Shown here: positions 23,100 through 34,574 of the stretch, in pieces
Numbering within the stretch: the first letter of the stretch is position 1
Layout of the letters: every line of letters starts with the position of its first letter
Source: Adiantum capillus-veneris
Lineage: Eukaryota > Streptophyta > Polypodiopsida > Polypodiales > Pteridaceae
Direction: 5' to 3'
Length of the DNA: 64,000 nt
NCBI GenBank assembly: GCA_014529385.2
Contig: CM043949.1
Span: forward strand, 143,857,242 to 143,921,241
Notes under the pieces: model-generated
Seen by the model: the letters and a program-made list of their open reading frames with translations, nothing else
What the model was told of the DNA's origin: nothing
The model's database searches: none
Program-made: the position numbers and the translations under genes

Positions 23100-23761
23100 C
23101 ACACAAGAAGAAGAGAGTTATAACGTTGTAGGAAACTATCTTAAAAGACGTTAAAGATTAGGTTATATGTAGACTTACATTAAATTAGATTTAGGTTTAT
23201 TTTTAACTAGATTTATGTTTATTTACGCTAGATTTAGATTTACGTTATATTAGATTAGATTTAGGTCTCCATAGACTGCGATGCCTGCATGAAGCAGGTG
23301 AAGAAAGCCCTCAATGGAATATAGGGTATTGCTGCCTTCACTCATGGTGGGCTCCGTCGATCCAAAAGTACTGGTGAAATGTCTTCAGAAGATAGGGAAG
23401 AAGGTGGATCTTCAGGGCGGCAAGAGTCACTACATCCCCGACACAATGACCATCTAGACAACCTCTAGTCATTCAACAGCAACTTCAAAGTTAGTAACAA
23501 GAGCAAGAACGGTCTAAAGGGCCAATTGCTGTCGTCAGATGTGGATGGAGATGAGGCAGCGTCACCGCCGGAAGTTAACTCTCACATCTTTAGTGATGAG
23601 AATGCCAACTCTTGCCGAGTTATGTGAAAAATTATGTATTAAATCAGTTTTAGGTTCTTATAATCCCTGTTAGTTTAGTTCTTTGTTTTTAATATAACAT
23701 AATTTACGTTAGATTTAGATTTATGTTATATTAGATTAGACTTAGGTTTATTTAGGTTTTA

Positions 23762-23797
<36 letters not shown>

Positions 23798-23935
23798 GAA
23801 GAAGAGAGTTTTAACGTCGTAGGAAACTATCCCAAAAGACGTTAAAGATTAGGTTAGATGTAGACTTACGTTAAATTAGATTTAGGTTTATTTTTAGTTA
23901 GATTTACGTTTATTTAGATTTACGCTTATTTACGT
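23100..23935 (+). repeat. about 145-bp direct repeats flanking the captured gene
   Basis: The block ACACAAGAAGAAGAGAGTT...AACGT-GTAGGAAACTA...GACGTTAAAGATTAGGTTA...TTAGATTTAGGTTTATTTTTA occurs at about 23100-23250 and again at about 23785-23935. The captured HIPP sequence lies between them. A shorter third copy of AACGTCGTAGGAAACTA is near 22919. The arrangement is repeated in inverted orientation in copy II (about 50060-50200 and 50740-50880). Confidence 0.85.
23274..23627 (+). pseudogene. captured HIPP (heavy-metal-associated isoprenylated protein) gene relic, copy I
   Basis: Three coding blocks of one protein type survive. 23274-23328: CDACMKQVKKALNGI, the metal-binding CxxC loop and first helix of an HMA domain, then a TAG stop. 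23347-23455: VGSVDPKVLVKCLQKIGKKV and further DLQGGKSHYIP, the second half of the HMA fold, in a different frame. 23469-23627: a polar tail ending SCRVM and a TGA, a CaaX box for prenylation at the very C-terminus. HMA plus CaaX defines the plant HIPP family, which binds heavy metals and is membrane-anchored by its lipid. About ten residues between the HMA halves are missing. The relic lies in the leader region of CACTA copy I, same strand as the transposase. It is a pseudogene, captured before the two CACTA copies separated, because copy II has it too. Confidence 0.82.
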
Positions 23936-23964
23936 TAGATCGAGTCCACGCAAGAATTACTTAC

Positions 23965-23984
23965 GGTTTAGGGTTTAGGGTTAG
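23965..23984 (+). repeat. telomere-like TTTAGGG repeats (telo-box)
   Basis: Two and a half TTTAGGG units (GGTTTAGGGTTTAGGGTTAG) about 410 bases upstream of the transposase start. Such telo-boxes occur in promoters of plant growth-related genes. Also present in copy II at about 50011-50029. Confidence 0.6.
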
Positions 23985-24229
23985 ACGAACAGTGAAAAGA
24001 TCTATTGTGAAAAGATGTTAAGATGCTGTGAAGTGCTACAGCTAGAGAAGAGGCAAAGGGGTTTTGTCCACTACATGCAGTATCATGTAGACGTGGGTGT
24101 TTAGATTTCTTGTACCCACAAATATAGGTATTCACCAATAAAGACGAGATTATAACCCGGTGGTTCTGATCTCCGTGCACCTCTAGACCGAGGTGTGCGG
24201 GGATTGGACATGACTAGAGAATGTCAGGA

Positions 24230-24333
<104 letters not shown>

Positions 24334-24395
24334 GACGAAGAATGCCAATAGAATATTAAATTTGTTGTCCAGGTTATAAGTTTTTTATCCTCATT

Positions 24396-25390
24396 ATGAG
24401 TAGTGACGAGGATGTGGGACCGTCCAACCGAAACACCTATCTCTCAACGAGGGTCTTATGTCCTTGTAATCAATGCAAGCATGCTGTGCGACGGACAAGA
24501 CGTGTTTCTTTGCAGCACGTTCGCGAATTTGGCGAGTTCGATCCATCTATTATAGATCGAGTTGTTGCCAATTATAACTCGTCGGACTCTAACGCTGGCC
24601 AACAAGCAGCAATCTTGCAACCCAATAGACGTGTTCGCAGGCGCTTTGGTCAAGCAGCATATGTGAGGCCACAAGATGTAGCCTCTGACAGCTCGGGGGA
24701 TGATCATGCAGAGCACATTCCCAACGAGGCAATGTTTGAGCCCGAGATTGATGAAATGATCGAGACGATCATGGATTCAGAAAGGCTTATCTATGATGAT
24801 ATGAAAAGTGAAGCCGATACGCCATTGTATAATGGAGCACGTATGTCTAGATTGAAAGCACTCCTGGTTCTTCTCAACATGCAGGCAAAGTTTGGATGGA
24901 GTGACACTAGCGTCACAGCGCTTTTCAGGTGATCTATTACAATTAGTTTACTTTAATAAAACTCTAAATGTATAATGATCTGATAGATTTTTACACGACT
25001 ATATCATATTTTTATGTTGTGTAGATTGCTGAAAGAGCACATACTACCAGATGACAATGTGATGCCAGATTCCCGAGATTAAGCAAGAAAGATTTTGCGA
25101 AACTTGGGGATGGATTACAATTCTATCCACGCTTGTCCTAATGACTGCATTCTTTTCAGAGGGGAATACATAGACATGGAGAAGTGTCCGAAATGTGATT
25201 CCGAACATGGCCGCCCTAGCATCATGGCATGAGGAGAATAAATCTTCGGATGGTGTGCTACGAATTCCTTTAGATTGCGTAGCGTGGAAACATATAGATG
25301 GAACATGGTCGGATTTTGCCAGGGAAGCTCGAAATTTGCGCTTAGGCCTGGCTATGGATGGCGTAAATCCATTTGGTCAAAGATCCACAT
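24396..25390 (+). pseudogene. CACTA TnpD-type transposase, N-terminal exons, copy I
   Basis: Exon 1 (24396-24928) starts MSSDEDVGPSN and contains the CPCNQCKHA cysteine motif of the transposase-associated domain, then an acidic stretch and KALLVLLNMQAKFGWSD. The intron 24929-25024 has a GT start and a GTGTAG end and keeps frame. Exon 2 resumes RLLKEHILP. Against copy II (49650-48300) it has a TAA at 25080-25082 where copy II reads GAA, and a deletion of roughly 60 bases at about 25203 that removes the HFPLLPRI block. The rest is in the 200-N gap. In the family this protein binds TIRs and catalyses cut-and-paste; this copy cannot. Confidence 0.85.
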
Positions 25391-25590
25391 NNNNNNNNNN
25401 NNNNNNNNNNNNNNNNNNNNNNNNNNNNNNNNNNNNNNNNNNNNNNNNNNNNNNNNNNNNNNNNNNNNNNNNNNNNNNNNNNNNNNNNNNNNNNNNNNNN
25501 NNNNNNNNNNNNNNNNNNNNNNNNNNNNNNNNNNNNNNNNNNNNNNNNNNNNNNNNNNNNNNNNNNNNNNNNNNNNNNNNNNNNNNNNNN
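25391..25590. other. assembly gap, 200 N
   Basis: Exactly 200 undetermined bases, a conventional placeholder length. The left flank is CACTA transposase sequence; the right flank (CCGCCCCCTTAAAATATTG) does not continue it. True gap size and adjacency are unknown. Confidence 0.99.
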
Positions 25591-26049
25591 CCGCCCCCTT
25601 AAAATATTGATTGCTTTCCTTTATCTCAAAAAAGATATTAAAGGAATATTAATATGAAAAATATCAAATTTAACAAATTTATAAGAAACAAAGAGGGATA
25701 GAGAGATAGAAGAGAGAGGGGAGGAGGGGGGAGGTGATAATAAGATTACACTTGGTTACAGCTAAAATAGTCACTCACTTTATTAACATAATGAGCATGT
25801 TCACAAAATTAGAGAGAGGAAGAGGGGGAGATAGTTGAATGGATTACACACGACCAAAAAACTTCATAACTGCAAATGTTTATGAATTATCTTCCAAAAG
25901 ATTCCATGAGGCAATCATCCAATTCTAAGTCCATGGCCCCTAAAATCAATAAAGAAGAGAAATGGAATTGTCGTTTGTGATGCATTGGCTTCATCATCTT
26001 TGAATTCCCCATCCTCCATCTCATCATCTTCACACATCATAACGATCAT
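25591..26049. other. unassigned AT- and purine-rich sequence
   Basis: No gene seen. It may be the 3' flank of the following minus-strand transposase gene. Confidence 0.4.
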
Positions 26050-29000
26050 CCTTGCCAAGACTTTTCACCGCCGGACTTGATTCATTGACCTCCTCTCCTC
26101 TGTCTCCAACCTCATCCAAAGTCGGAGGTGGAAGAGGGTCAAAAGATAGTCTCCACTTCATTAGTGGAAAAAATGGTTCTCCTCTGAGGTGTTACCAGAA
26201 TTACAAACCAGAGTTTTGGTTGTGGATTGCTGGGATACAGATGACCTATAAAAAGAGAAGCTGAAAGTGAGTAAACTTTGACCACATAGAGTTAAAGGAA
26301 AGGCAATACAAAATAGGAAAATATCTTTTATCTAATACAAATGAAACATAGCACAAACAAAAATTTACAATATGGTTTAGGTATATGAGTACTCTACCTT
26401 TGGCGCCCAACCTCGTGCATACTCCCATTCTTTATTGGTGATGTCTTCTTCGTGCTCTTTTGCTTCAGTCATTCTCTCATGAATCCACTCCGCACTAATG
26501 AGATCTGGGAAACATGCAAGGTGTTTAGACACTCGCAGTTCCCTCCTTCCTCCATGTGCTTGTTTCCATGCTTCTCTCTCTTGCAAATGACTTGCCTTTG
26601 CCACTTTCCACAAGTCCACCCACTTGGTCATAATCTTTGGATCGAGAATACAAATTGACCACTCGGAATAGATTCATATCCATGTTAATTAGTTTTTCCT
26701 TTCCACTTGGCAAGTGTGAATTCATCCTTGCATCTTCCTCGTCTGAGCACATGCGAGGCATCAAAGGATCAACTTGTGCCAAATACTCTGATATGTAAAC
26801 AAATTCCTCTTGCACAATCCACTCTTCGGCCATACATGCCTCTGGTTGAGATCGTAGCCGCACAAAATCTTTGAGAGTTTTTAAAAACCTCTCTAAGAAT
26901 AACATTCATCGTGCATGCACTACTCCACATATAGCAATCTCCTCCACCACGTGAACCAAGAGGTGAATTGGACTAAGAAGGACTGATCGAGGAAATGCAC
27001 CCTCAATGGCACACAAAATTGTTTTTGAAAGTGTTTGAGCAATAGGGATAGCATCTATTTCAGTTTCCTTGGAGCTCACAAATCTGCAACAAAACACACA
27101 AAGATATATTAGGTGCTAGTTGAAATTATTGTGTACATAAGAAAGGTGTAGTTGAGTGGAGACTTGTGGTGTACCTTACTAGCTCTCCAAGTTTGAACAT
27201 CCATGACTTTCTTGTCCCAGCATATACATATACTCACCGGAAAAATGAACTAAAATGTAAATAGGGGAAGGGAAACTGAGAGAAAGTCATATGCACAAAC
27301 TATAGATAGAATAGGGAGAGGGACATTACCTGGAGCATCTTCTTTCAATCGTGGGACTTCAACCCATACATATGAACTCTTTCACCCTTTTTTGCTTTTG
27401 TGAAATCTCCCTTTAGCGACCTCATGTATCCTGTTGGTCTGCGAATACCCTTCACTTTGTCTAATTCTTCTTTGGCTAGCATCCATGGTGCTTTAGGAAG
27501 CACAATCTTTCCATTGTGGGCACAACGTGGAGAAGCAGAGGCAAGGAGACGTTTCAAAAGCCTCAAATCCTCCCTTGCACCCAAAGAGTCCTTCTTGCCA
27601 AAAATGTGGTCCCATAGTGTTTGAGATACATTCTTGAATATGTGCATGGGTTCCAAGAGGTGTTGTATTTTTAAGTCCTTCCAATATGGAAGCCTTAAAA
27701 ATATGGAATACCTTGACATACCTTTTGGTGGAGGACACGGAGCCGGATTGTTGTTGTGTGATCTTCCCAAATGGTTGCTCAATCTGCCATCGTGAGCTTT
27801 AGAGGGGTATTTCCATTTATTGGAGCCTTGTTCTTGCTATACCCTTGGGGTAAGAAATGATGGTTTCTTGGATAGATTACCTTGCTCAGTGCATCGGGCC
27901 TCTATGTCACCAACGATGGCCCGCAAGAAGGACATGCATTGTGCCCCGATGTGGGCAACCCTACATACATATCATATCGTTAGAGGGATGAGTGAACTAA
28001 AGGGAGAGAGAGAAAAAGAGAGAGAGAAAAAAAGGGGTGACCAAAACTCTCGCCAAGCCCAGGATAGTCGTGCATAGTCCACATAAGGATTCTGCTCACA
28101 ATGGCTTCTCTCTCTTCCCCTTTGCAGGTGATACGTCGACAACAGGAATGCCTCTCCATAACTACTTCAACTCCCTGATGAGTGGCTCGAGGTAGACGTC
28201 AATATTTGACACTTTGTACTTCCCTGGCACAAACAAGGAAAGAAGTATATTTCCCTTCTTGGTTGTCTCTCATGGTGGAATATTGTAATTGACGATCATC
28301 ACAAGCCAAGTGCTCCATGAAGTAGACTTAGTGTTGAAGGGGTTGAAACCATCACTTGCTAACCCAAGCCTCAAGGGTCATGGCTTGAACTGAAACTCTG
28401 GCCATTGAGTTTTGATGGGCCTCTATGCAAGTGAATTGGCAGAGACACGCATCATTACATCATTTTAGCGGTGGTTGGCGTGCCATGCAAGAAGATCCAT
28501 GGTAGACCTACTTTTAAACATGTGTTGAATACGAGGAATTAATGGAAAATGAATCAATACCTTGCGAGGTAGGTGCATCTTGCTCACTCCGGTCTTGTAT
28601 CGTGCCTCCCCGCACACGGGACATGAGCTAGCATGTGCGTGCTTATTGGAGTATAGCATGCAATCGTTGATGCATGCATGGATGCACTCATACTCCATTC
28701 CAAGTGCAGTGACATATGATCTAGATCGTCGACAACCTGGAGGCATGTGATGATCTTTTGGCAACATTTTGCCCATCAAACTACAACAAACCGCATACCA
28801 GTAGAATTGCTAGGAGACGGCAAGGAAGCGAGTGAAGAGTATATAAAAATCCATATTTCATACTTTCCCAAGGAGTGCATCGACACTTGCATTGCTCCAA
28901 CCGAATTTCACTTGCAAATTAAGAACTTCCAACAATGCCCAAAGCAACGAATAATGTGCCCGTCATAAAGAGATGTTCTGATACTCGCAATCAATCTATC

Positions 29001-29460
29001 CTCCGTTGTTGCTACACGTTGAGTGCAAGGCTGACATTCCTGCTCGCACACGTCGCACTCACTCATCACACATGCCAAACATGTGCTCATCCTCTACCTC
29101 AAAGTGCAACTGAGATGCCATAGGAGTTGTGGAAGTAGAGCCAACGAGAGGATCACCATGCGGTGCACCCAAATCATCTAGTACCTCTTGCCTCCGTCGT
29201 TAGGCCTTGTGCGCCGATGTACCACCACCAAACACACACCAATGGGGCAATGGGTGAGTGGCGCTCTCATCTCTCCGAGCGCTTTTTGAAGGATACCAAA
29301 GCCCTTCATTCTCCACGTGCTCCAATGCAACACACCTCAAGCGAGGGATTTCCCTTTTGCACTTGGTGCAAGGACAAGGGAGTTTTTCCTTGAGCCATCG
29401 ATCGTGCTCAAGGTCTTCAGAGGGGGCCACGATAATCACAGTCGATGTCCTACACACGCG
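26050..29460 (-). pseudogene. CACTA family-2 TnpD-type transposase
   Basis: Pieces in the order of a tnp2 transposase on the minus strand. 29457-29200: RWLKEKLPCPCTKCKREIPR, the transposase-associated cysteine motif. 28779-28465: IHACINDCMLY, CPVCGEARY and HLPRKVLIHFPLIPRIQHM. About 28440-28150: RLGLASDGFNPF, VMIVNYNIPP and LSLFVPGKYKV. 27782-27345: LLEPMHIFKNVSQTLWDHI and LPKAPWML up to GLKSHD, the core with conserved acidic residues. 27097-26525: a DUF4218-like part with PIHLLVHVVEEIAICGVVHARW and ERFLKTLKDFVR. About 26440-26380: a short C-terminal WAPKVEYSY exon. Several in-frame stops occur in the core (for example around 28390-28470), so I call it a pseudogene with introns still visible. 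Clearly different in sequence from the transposase of CACTA copies I and II. Confidence 0.8.
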
Positions 29461-30461
29461 ATAAATTTTTTATTTAGTCATGTGCCTTTAAAAAAAAAAA
29501 TTAGAGAAAGTTTTAAATTCTAATAAAAATAATACCGAACTTAAATTCAAAGAGAATAAACAACAATGAGTGCTAAAAAATAAATTAAATAAAAGTGGAC
29601 TTAGAAAATGCAAATAATAAACATCTAAAAGTACTACAAAATAAAATATTTATAAAAAATTAAAAATCTTCATAAAAAAACTCAAAAGGTTAAGAAATGA
29701 AATAATTGATATCTAAGGGTAGAAGGGGTGGTTTGTACCCCTCCCCTCCCTCCTCCCATGCAACCTCGGATACATTTGTATCCATTTGAAATGAATTATC
29801 GTAGTAATACTGGCAGTAATAGGCGCGGTAATAGAAGCAAGAATAGGCGTGATAATATCCGCAATAATTCCTGGCACCTAAAATCGAGCAGGAGGGGAGA
29901 GTATGCCGCATTTTGACTGCATACCCTGCCCTCCTTCCTCTCCGCCATCGCTACATCTCAACCTCCCCCCCCCCCCCCCCCCCTCTCCACCTCCCACACC
30001 ACTCCTCCCTCTCTCCCTCTCTCCCTACTCCATCTTAAACACAACAACAACACATACACACACACACGCACGTTCAGGTCAAGGAGGCACTCCTCGAAGG
30101 GGGTTTTTTGCGCTCGTCATTGGAAGCTCAAACTAACCAGAAACCGCGCTACAACCAAAGGTATTCACAAAACATTGCCCCCCCCCCCCCCCCCCCCCCC
30201 CGCCTTCTTTCCGTATTGTTTTCTACTCCACAAACACACGCATAGTAACACGCACGCACACACACGCACGTACATGCATAAACTCTTAAAATTGATGAGA
30301 AAGATAGAGATATCATGACATAACTCGTTCATTTGAAAAATGGTTGCGTGGTTGAAATGTCTCTTCGTGCATGGCAATCAATATCTGCTTGTTTGCAAAT
30401 GTTAGATTTGTTAGGGTATCTTCGTGTTAGATTTTTAAGGGTATCTCTGTGTTAGATTTGT

Positions 30462-30497
<36 letters not shown>

Positions 30498-30507
30498 ATA
30501 GGGAGAA

Positions 30508-30564
<57 letters not shown>

Positions 30565-30627
30565 GAGAGAGAGGGAGAAGGAAAGCAGGAGATAGAGAGA
30601 CATAGGGAAAGAGGGGAGAGAGAGATA

Positions 30628-30667
<40 letters not shown>

Positions 30668-30668
30668 A

Positions 30669-30699
<31 letters not shown>

Positions 30700-30774
30700 G
30701 AGAGAGGGAGAGAGAGAGGAATAGAGATATCCATCGGGAGAAAGAGATAGATAGAGAGAGGAAGATAAAGAAAT
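29461..30774. other. inter-gene region of CACTA family 2, low-complexity rich
   Basis: No protein recognised. It contains an AT-rich part (29465-29700), a CT-rich part with poly-C at about 29968-29983 and about 30178-30200, a CA-rich part (30050-30075, 30230-30270), and a long GA-dominated tract at about 30461-30760 broken by GATA and GGGAGAAGG interruptions. It lies between divergent genes and may hold promoters. Confidence 0.7.
30461..30760. repeat. compound (GA)n/(GATA)n tract
   Basis: About 300 bases of GA-rich sequence with GATA units near 30512-30535. The retro-inversion gypsy-2 lies in the equivalent tract of copy B, and the copia element sits at its right end in copy A. Confidence 0.9.
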
Positions 30775-30917
30775 TGTTGAGATGTAGAGAGAAGGAGAGA
30801 GAGACGAGACAAGAGATACACCATATACGCTCCCAAAGACTGATTCATATTGAGGACAAGATACAAATATATAGGTGAGACCAAGTTCAGTAGAGTGAGC
30901 CATATATAGCTCCAACA
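30775..30917 (-). repeat. 3' LTR of copia-1 (143 bp)
   Basis: TGTTGAGATG to CTCCAACA; it contains a TATATAGG box and a GA-rich stretch. Confidence 0.95.
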
Positions 30918-30926
30918 CCCCCACTC
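30918..30926 (-). other. polypurine tract of copia-1
   Basis: Minus strand GAGTGGGGG abuts the 3' LTR. Confidence 0.75.
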
Positions 30927-31164
30927 AAACAAAGGTCTCTAGCTTTGGATGAAAAAACCCTTGGGGAGTTCAAGGGAAAAACCCAAGCCCCTATACAATG
31001 TGAAATATGAACCAACGATGATGATGTGAAAGTGAATTGTGCATCTATGTATAAATATTCAAGTGACTTGGATATCACAAGGTGCAAATGTGGAGTGTGC
31101 ATAGTGCATGGTACCTAAAATATTACAATGTCATATGTAAAAAGCTATTACAATAGCGAAGAAG

Positions 31165-32641
31165 CTAATCTAGAAAAAGTGAGGCCGAAGCAACTCCAAG
31201 CTCCGAGCGCAAGAGGATGAAACGTGACTCATTGAGGCCTTTGGTCAAAATGTCTGCAATCATCTGGTCACTTGGACAAAGTTCAACGATAATGGTTCCT
31301 TTGCGTACTTCATACCTGACATAATGATAATGGACAGCAATGTGCTTTGACTTATTATGTTGAACATAGTCTTTTGCAAGACTAATAGCACTTTGGTTGT
31401 CACACCGCAAGGGTGTGCTAGAAAAAGGAGAGTGACCAATATCAACCAGCATTTGTCGAAGCCAAATCAACTCACAAGCTGCAAGTGATGCCGCAACATA
31501 TTCTGACTCAGTCGTAGAAACTGCAACACAACGTTGTTTCTTGCTGGTCCAAGAAACAAAACAACCATTTATAAAGAAGCAATTTCCACTAGTAGATCGC
31601 ATAGATAAATATGAGCTTGTCCAGTCTGCATCTATGTAACGCAAAAGAGAAAGGGATTGCGTAGAATCCGATGTGAGTTGTCGTCGATAGACTAAACCAA
31701 AATCTGTAGTGCTTTTCAAGTATTTCAATACACGCTTTGCAGCAGACCAATGCTTAAGAGAAGGACATGCAAGATGTTGTCCAAGATAATTAACAGCAAA
31801 CAGAATATCAGGACGAGTGTTCATGCCAACAAACTGAAGACATCCAATCAAGTTAGCATAAGGTTGATTTGTGACAAGTTGACCGCCATTGTCAGAAGTA
31901 TTCTTCGTAGAGCTCGCAAGATAAGGTGTGTTGGCTGAATGTGCAGATTCCATACCAAATTTTTGAATAGTATCTGCAATAAACTTTGACTGTCGAAGGA
32001 ATAAAATACCTTTTGTACGGTTCCGTTGGATTTGAATGCCAAGACAAGAGTGAATCTCTCCAAGATCCACCATATCGAATGCAGAAGACAATAACTTTTT
32101 CACTTGCTGAAGAAATTCCAAATCATTGGAAACAAGGATGGTATCATCCACATAAAGAGCAAGAATCACAAAACTGCTACCTTGGCGTTTTATGTATAAT
32201 TTGGGGTCTGACGAGCAAGATATGAATCCTTTAGAGGTGAGAAAAGGATCAAATTTTGTATACCAGGCTCGCAAAGCTTGTTTGAGACCATATAGTGCCT
32301 TATGGAGTTGAGCAACAAGGTCTTCTTTACCTGGAATAACAAACCCTTCTGGTTGTTCACACATCCATTTGATGAGCTTCTAAATCAAATTGAACAACAA
32401 ATGCCAATAAAACTTGAACACTTGTAATGCGAACAACTGGTGAAAAAGTCTCTTGATAATCAACACCAGCTACTTGGGAGTAACCTTTTGCAACTAAACG
32501 CGCCTTGAACTTGTCAAAAGATCTATCTGCTTTTACTTTTGTCTTATACACCCACTTACATTTAATAGTTGTACGACCAGGAGGTAATTCAGTTAGTATC
32601 CATGTACCTTTAGAGATAAGAGAATCGTACTCTACTTCCAT
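31165..32641 (-). pseudogene. copia-1 reverse transcriptase and RNase H
   Basis: Two frames. 32641-32357 has the WVYKTKVKADRSFDKFKARL and GVDYQETFSPVVR blocks of a copia RT. 32364-31165 (399 residues) has LHKALYGLKQALRAWYTKF, the catalytic YVDD in LALYVDDTILVSND, and the RNase H part with SLLRYIDADW, STTESEYVA and HYHYVR. Compared with copia-2, a net 44-bp deletion at about 32360 shifts the frame and removes the AFLNGDMEEEIYM block. The RT is therefore non-functional although the palm and RNase H motifs downstream read cleanly. Confidence 0.92.
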
Positions 32642-34337
32642 AGCCTCTTGCCATTGATCCTTTTGTGGTGAAGAGATAGCTTCATCATAAGTAACGGGAT
32701 CTTCAAAAGTAGAAAAAGCATTATCAGCAATATCGTCATCATAAACATGACATGAGCCATGTTCAAAATCAATAGGCAGATCAACAAAAATATCAATATC
32801 ATCATTGGCAACATTTGGAATGGATGTTGTGAAGAGGAAAGTTGCTCTATAGGAAGAGTTTCATCTTCTGAAAGAAATGGAAAAGCCTGAAGCAATAATT
32901 TAGTATCGTCAGAATCATCCATGGACCATGAGCCTCCCATAAGCTGTTCATTAAAAGCAGCATCACGATTCACAATTACTTTCTTGGAGGATGGGTCATA
33001 GAATTTGTATCCTTTGGAAGTGTCAGAATATCCAATAAAAATAAGTTTAAGACCAGGAGCATCAAGCTTTGTTCGTGTTTCTTTGGGAACATGAATATAA
33101 GCAATACATCCAAAGGTTTGAAAATGAGATACAGAAGGAATGTCACCTGTCCATGCTATGATGGGTATCTTACCAGAGGGTGCAGTAGTAGGAAGATGAT
33201 TCTGAATAAATGATGCTGTCAAAGTAGCTTCAGCCCAAAAAACACGAGATAAACCAGAATGAATCAGCATACATCTTATAGCATTGAGAATAGTGCGATT
33301 CTTTCGTTCAGCAACACCATTCTGTTGAGGCAAATATGGAATAGTGTGTTCATGATGAATTCCACCGTCAGCACAGTAACTCACAAACTCTCGAGAAACA
33401 TATTCGCCTCCATTGTCACTACGAAGCTTCTTAAGGCGATGACCAGTTTGAAGTTCCGAGCCTTGTGGAATTGTTTGAAAACAGATAAGGCTTTAGATTT
33501 TTGTCTAAGTAGAAATACAGTCGTATACCTTGAGAAATCATCAATGAAAGTAATGAAGTAGCGCTATTGTGATCTCGAAGAAGGTAGAGGTCCACATATA
33601 TCAGTATGAACAAGATCCAATATGTCATGAGAATGAGTTGTATTTGAAAGAGGAAAGGGTTTACGATTGTGTTTTCGAAGAGCACAAAATTCACAAATTC
33701 CCATATGGGGATGGGCTTTAAGATCCATGCCATGAATGAGATCATGACGTTGAAGATCAAGGAGTTTTGGGAAATCAGCATGAACAAAACGGTGATGCCA
33801 TACTTTGCAATCATGATCACCTCGAGGAGTGACAATATTTGCTACAACATCGTTGAGAGAGAGTTCAAACAAATTACCGTTTCGAGGAGCAGTGGCTATA
33901 GTCTGTCCATCTTTCTCAATTCGGCATTTGGTATGATCAAATCCAACAAATAGACCAAGATCAACAAGTCTAGAAACTGAAAGAAGATTACGTTGAAGAT
34001 CTGGTACATGTAATACTCCTTGAAAAATTCGAGTGGAAGAAGATAAGGTACCAAGATATAAGTCTCCAATACCCTTTACTTGACAAGTAGTATCATCAGC
34101 AAGATAAACAACACGTTGAACTGGCAGTGGATGATAGTTATGGAGCCACTTAGACTGATATGTCATATTTTTTGTAGCACCAAAATCGACAATAAAATGT
34201 GATCCATCACGTACATGAAGTATTCTGTCTGGAGCAACTGAACATAAGAAGCAGCTTGTTTCTGGTACAATGTTCTTTCGATGCTTAGTAGCATATGCTC
34301 TATTCCGATCTGTGTCGAATCGACTCTTATAGCACAT
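32632..34337 (-). pseudogene. copia-1 protease and integrase
   Basis: 34337-33564: protease with active loop FIVDFGATKNM, where the usual D-S-G is D-F-G, then the GAG-pre-integrase region (KVWHHRFVHADFPKLLDLQ, CEFCALRKHNRKPFP) and the start of the integrase core (VHTDICGPLPSS). The frame ends at a TAG near 33564 where copia-2 reads TAT. 33384-32632 resumes with YLPQQNGVAERKNRTIL (core glutamate region), FGCIAYIHVPKE and the linker to RT, with a further frameshift near 32830. It would supply the integrase; not functional. Confidence 0.9.
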
Positions 34338-34574
34338 ATGAGTGGGATGATCAGATCGTCCACAATATTCACAAGAAGAAGAAGAAGAGTCTCTAGATAA
34401 ACGTGATTATTTTGTGGTAATATTGTGTTCTTCATCATATAAACGTGCCCAACAATCATCTTCAGTATGTCCATTTCTGTTTCAGTAAGAACATTGCTTA
34501 TTAGGAAATTTGAGACGAGAGAAAATATTACCGCGACGGCCACCTCTACGGTTTCCTCGTTGAAATGGACGCCT

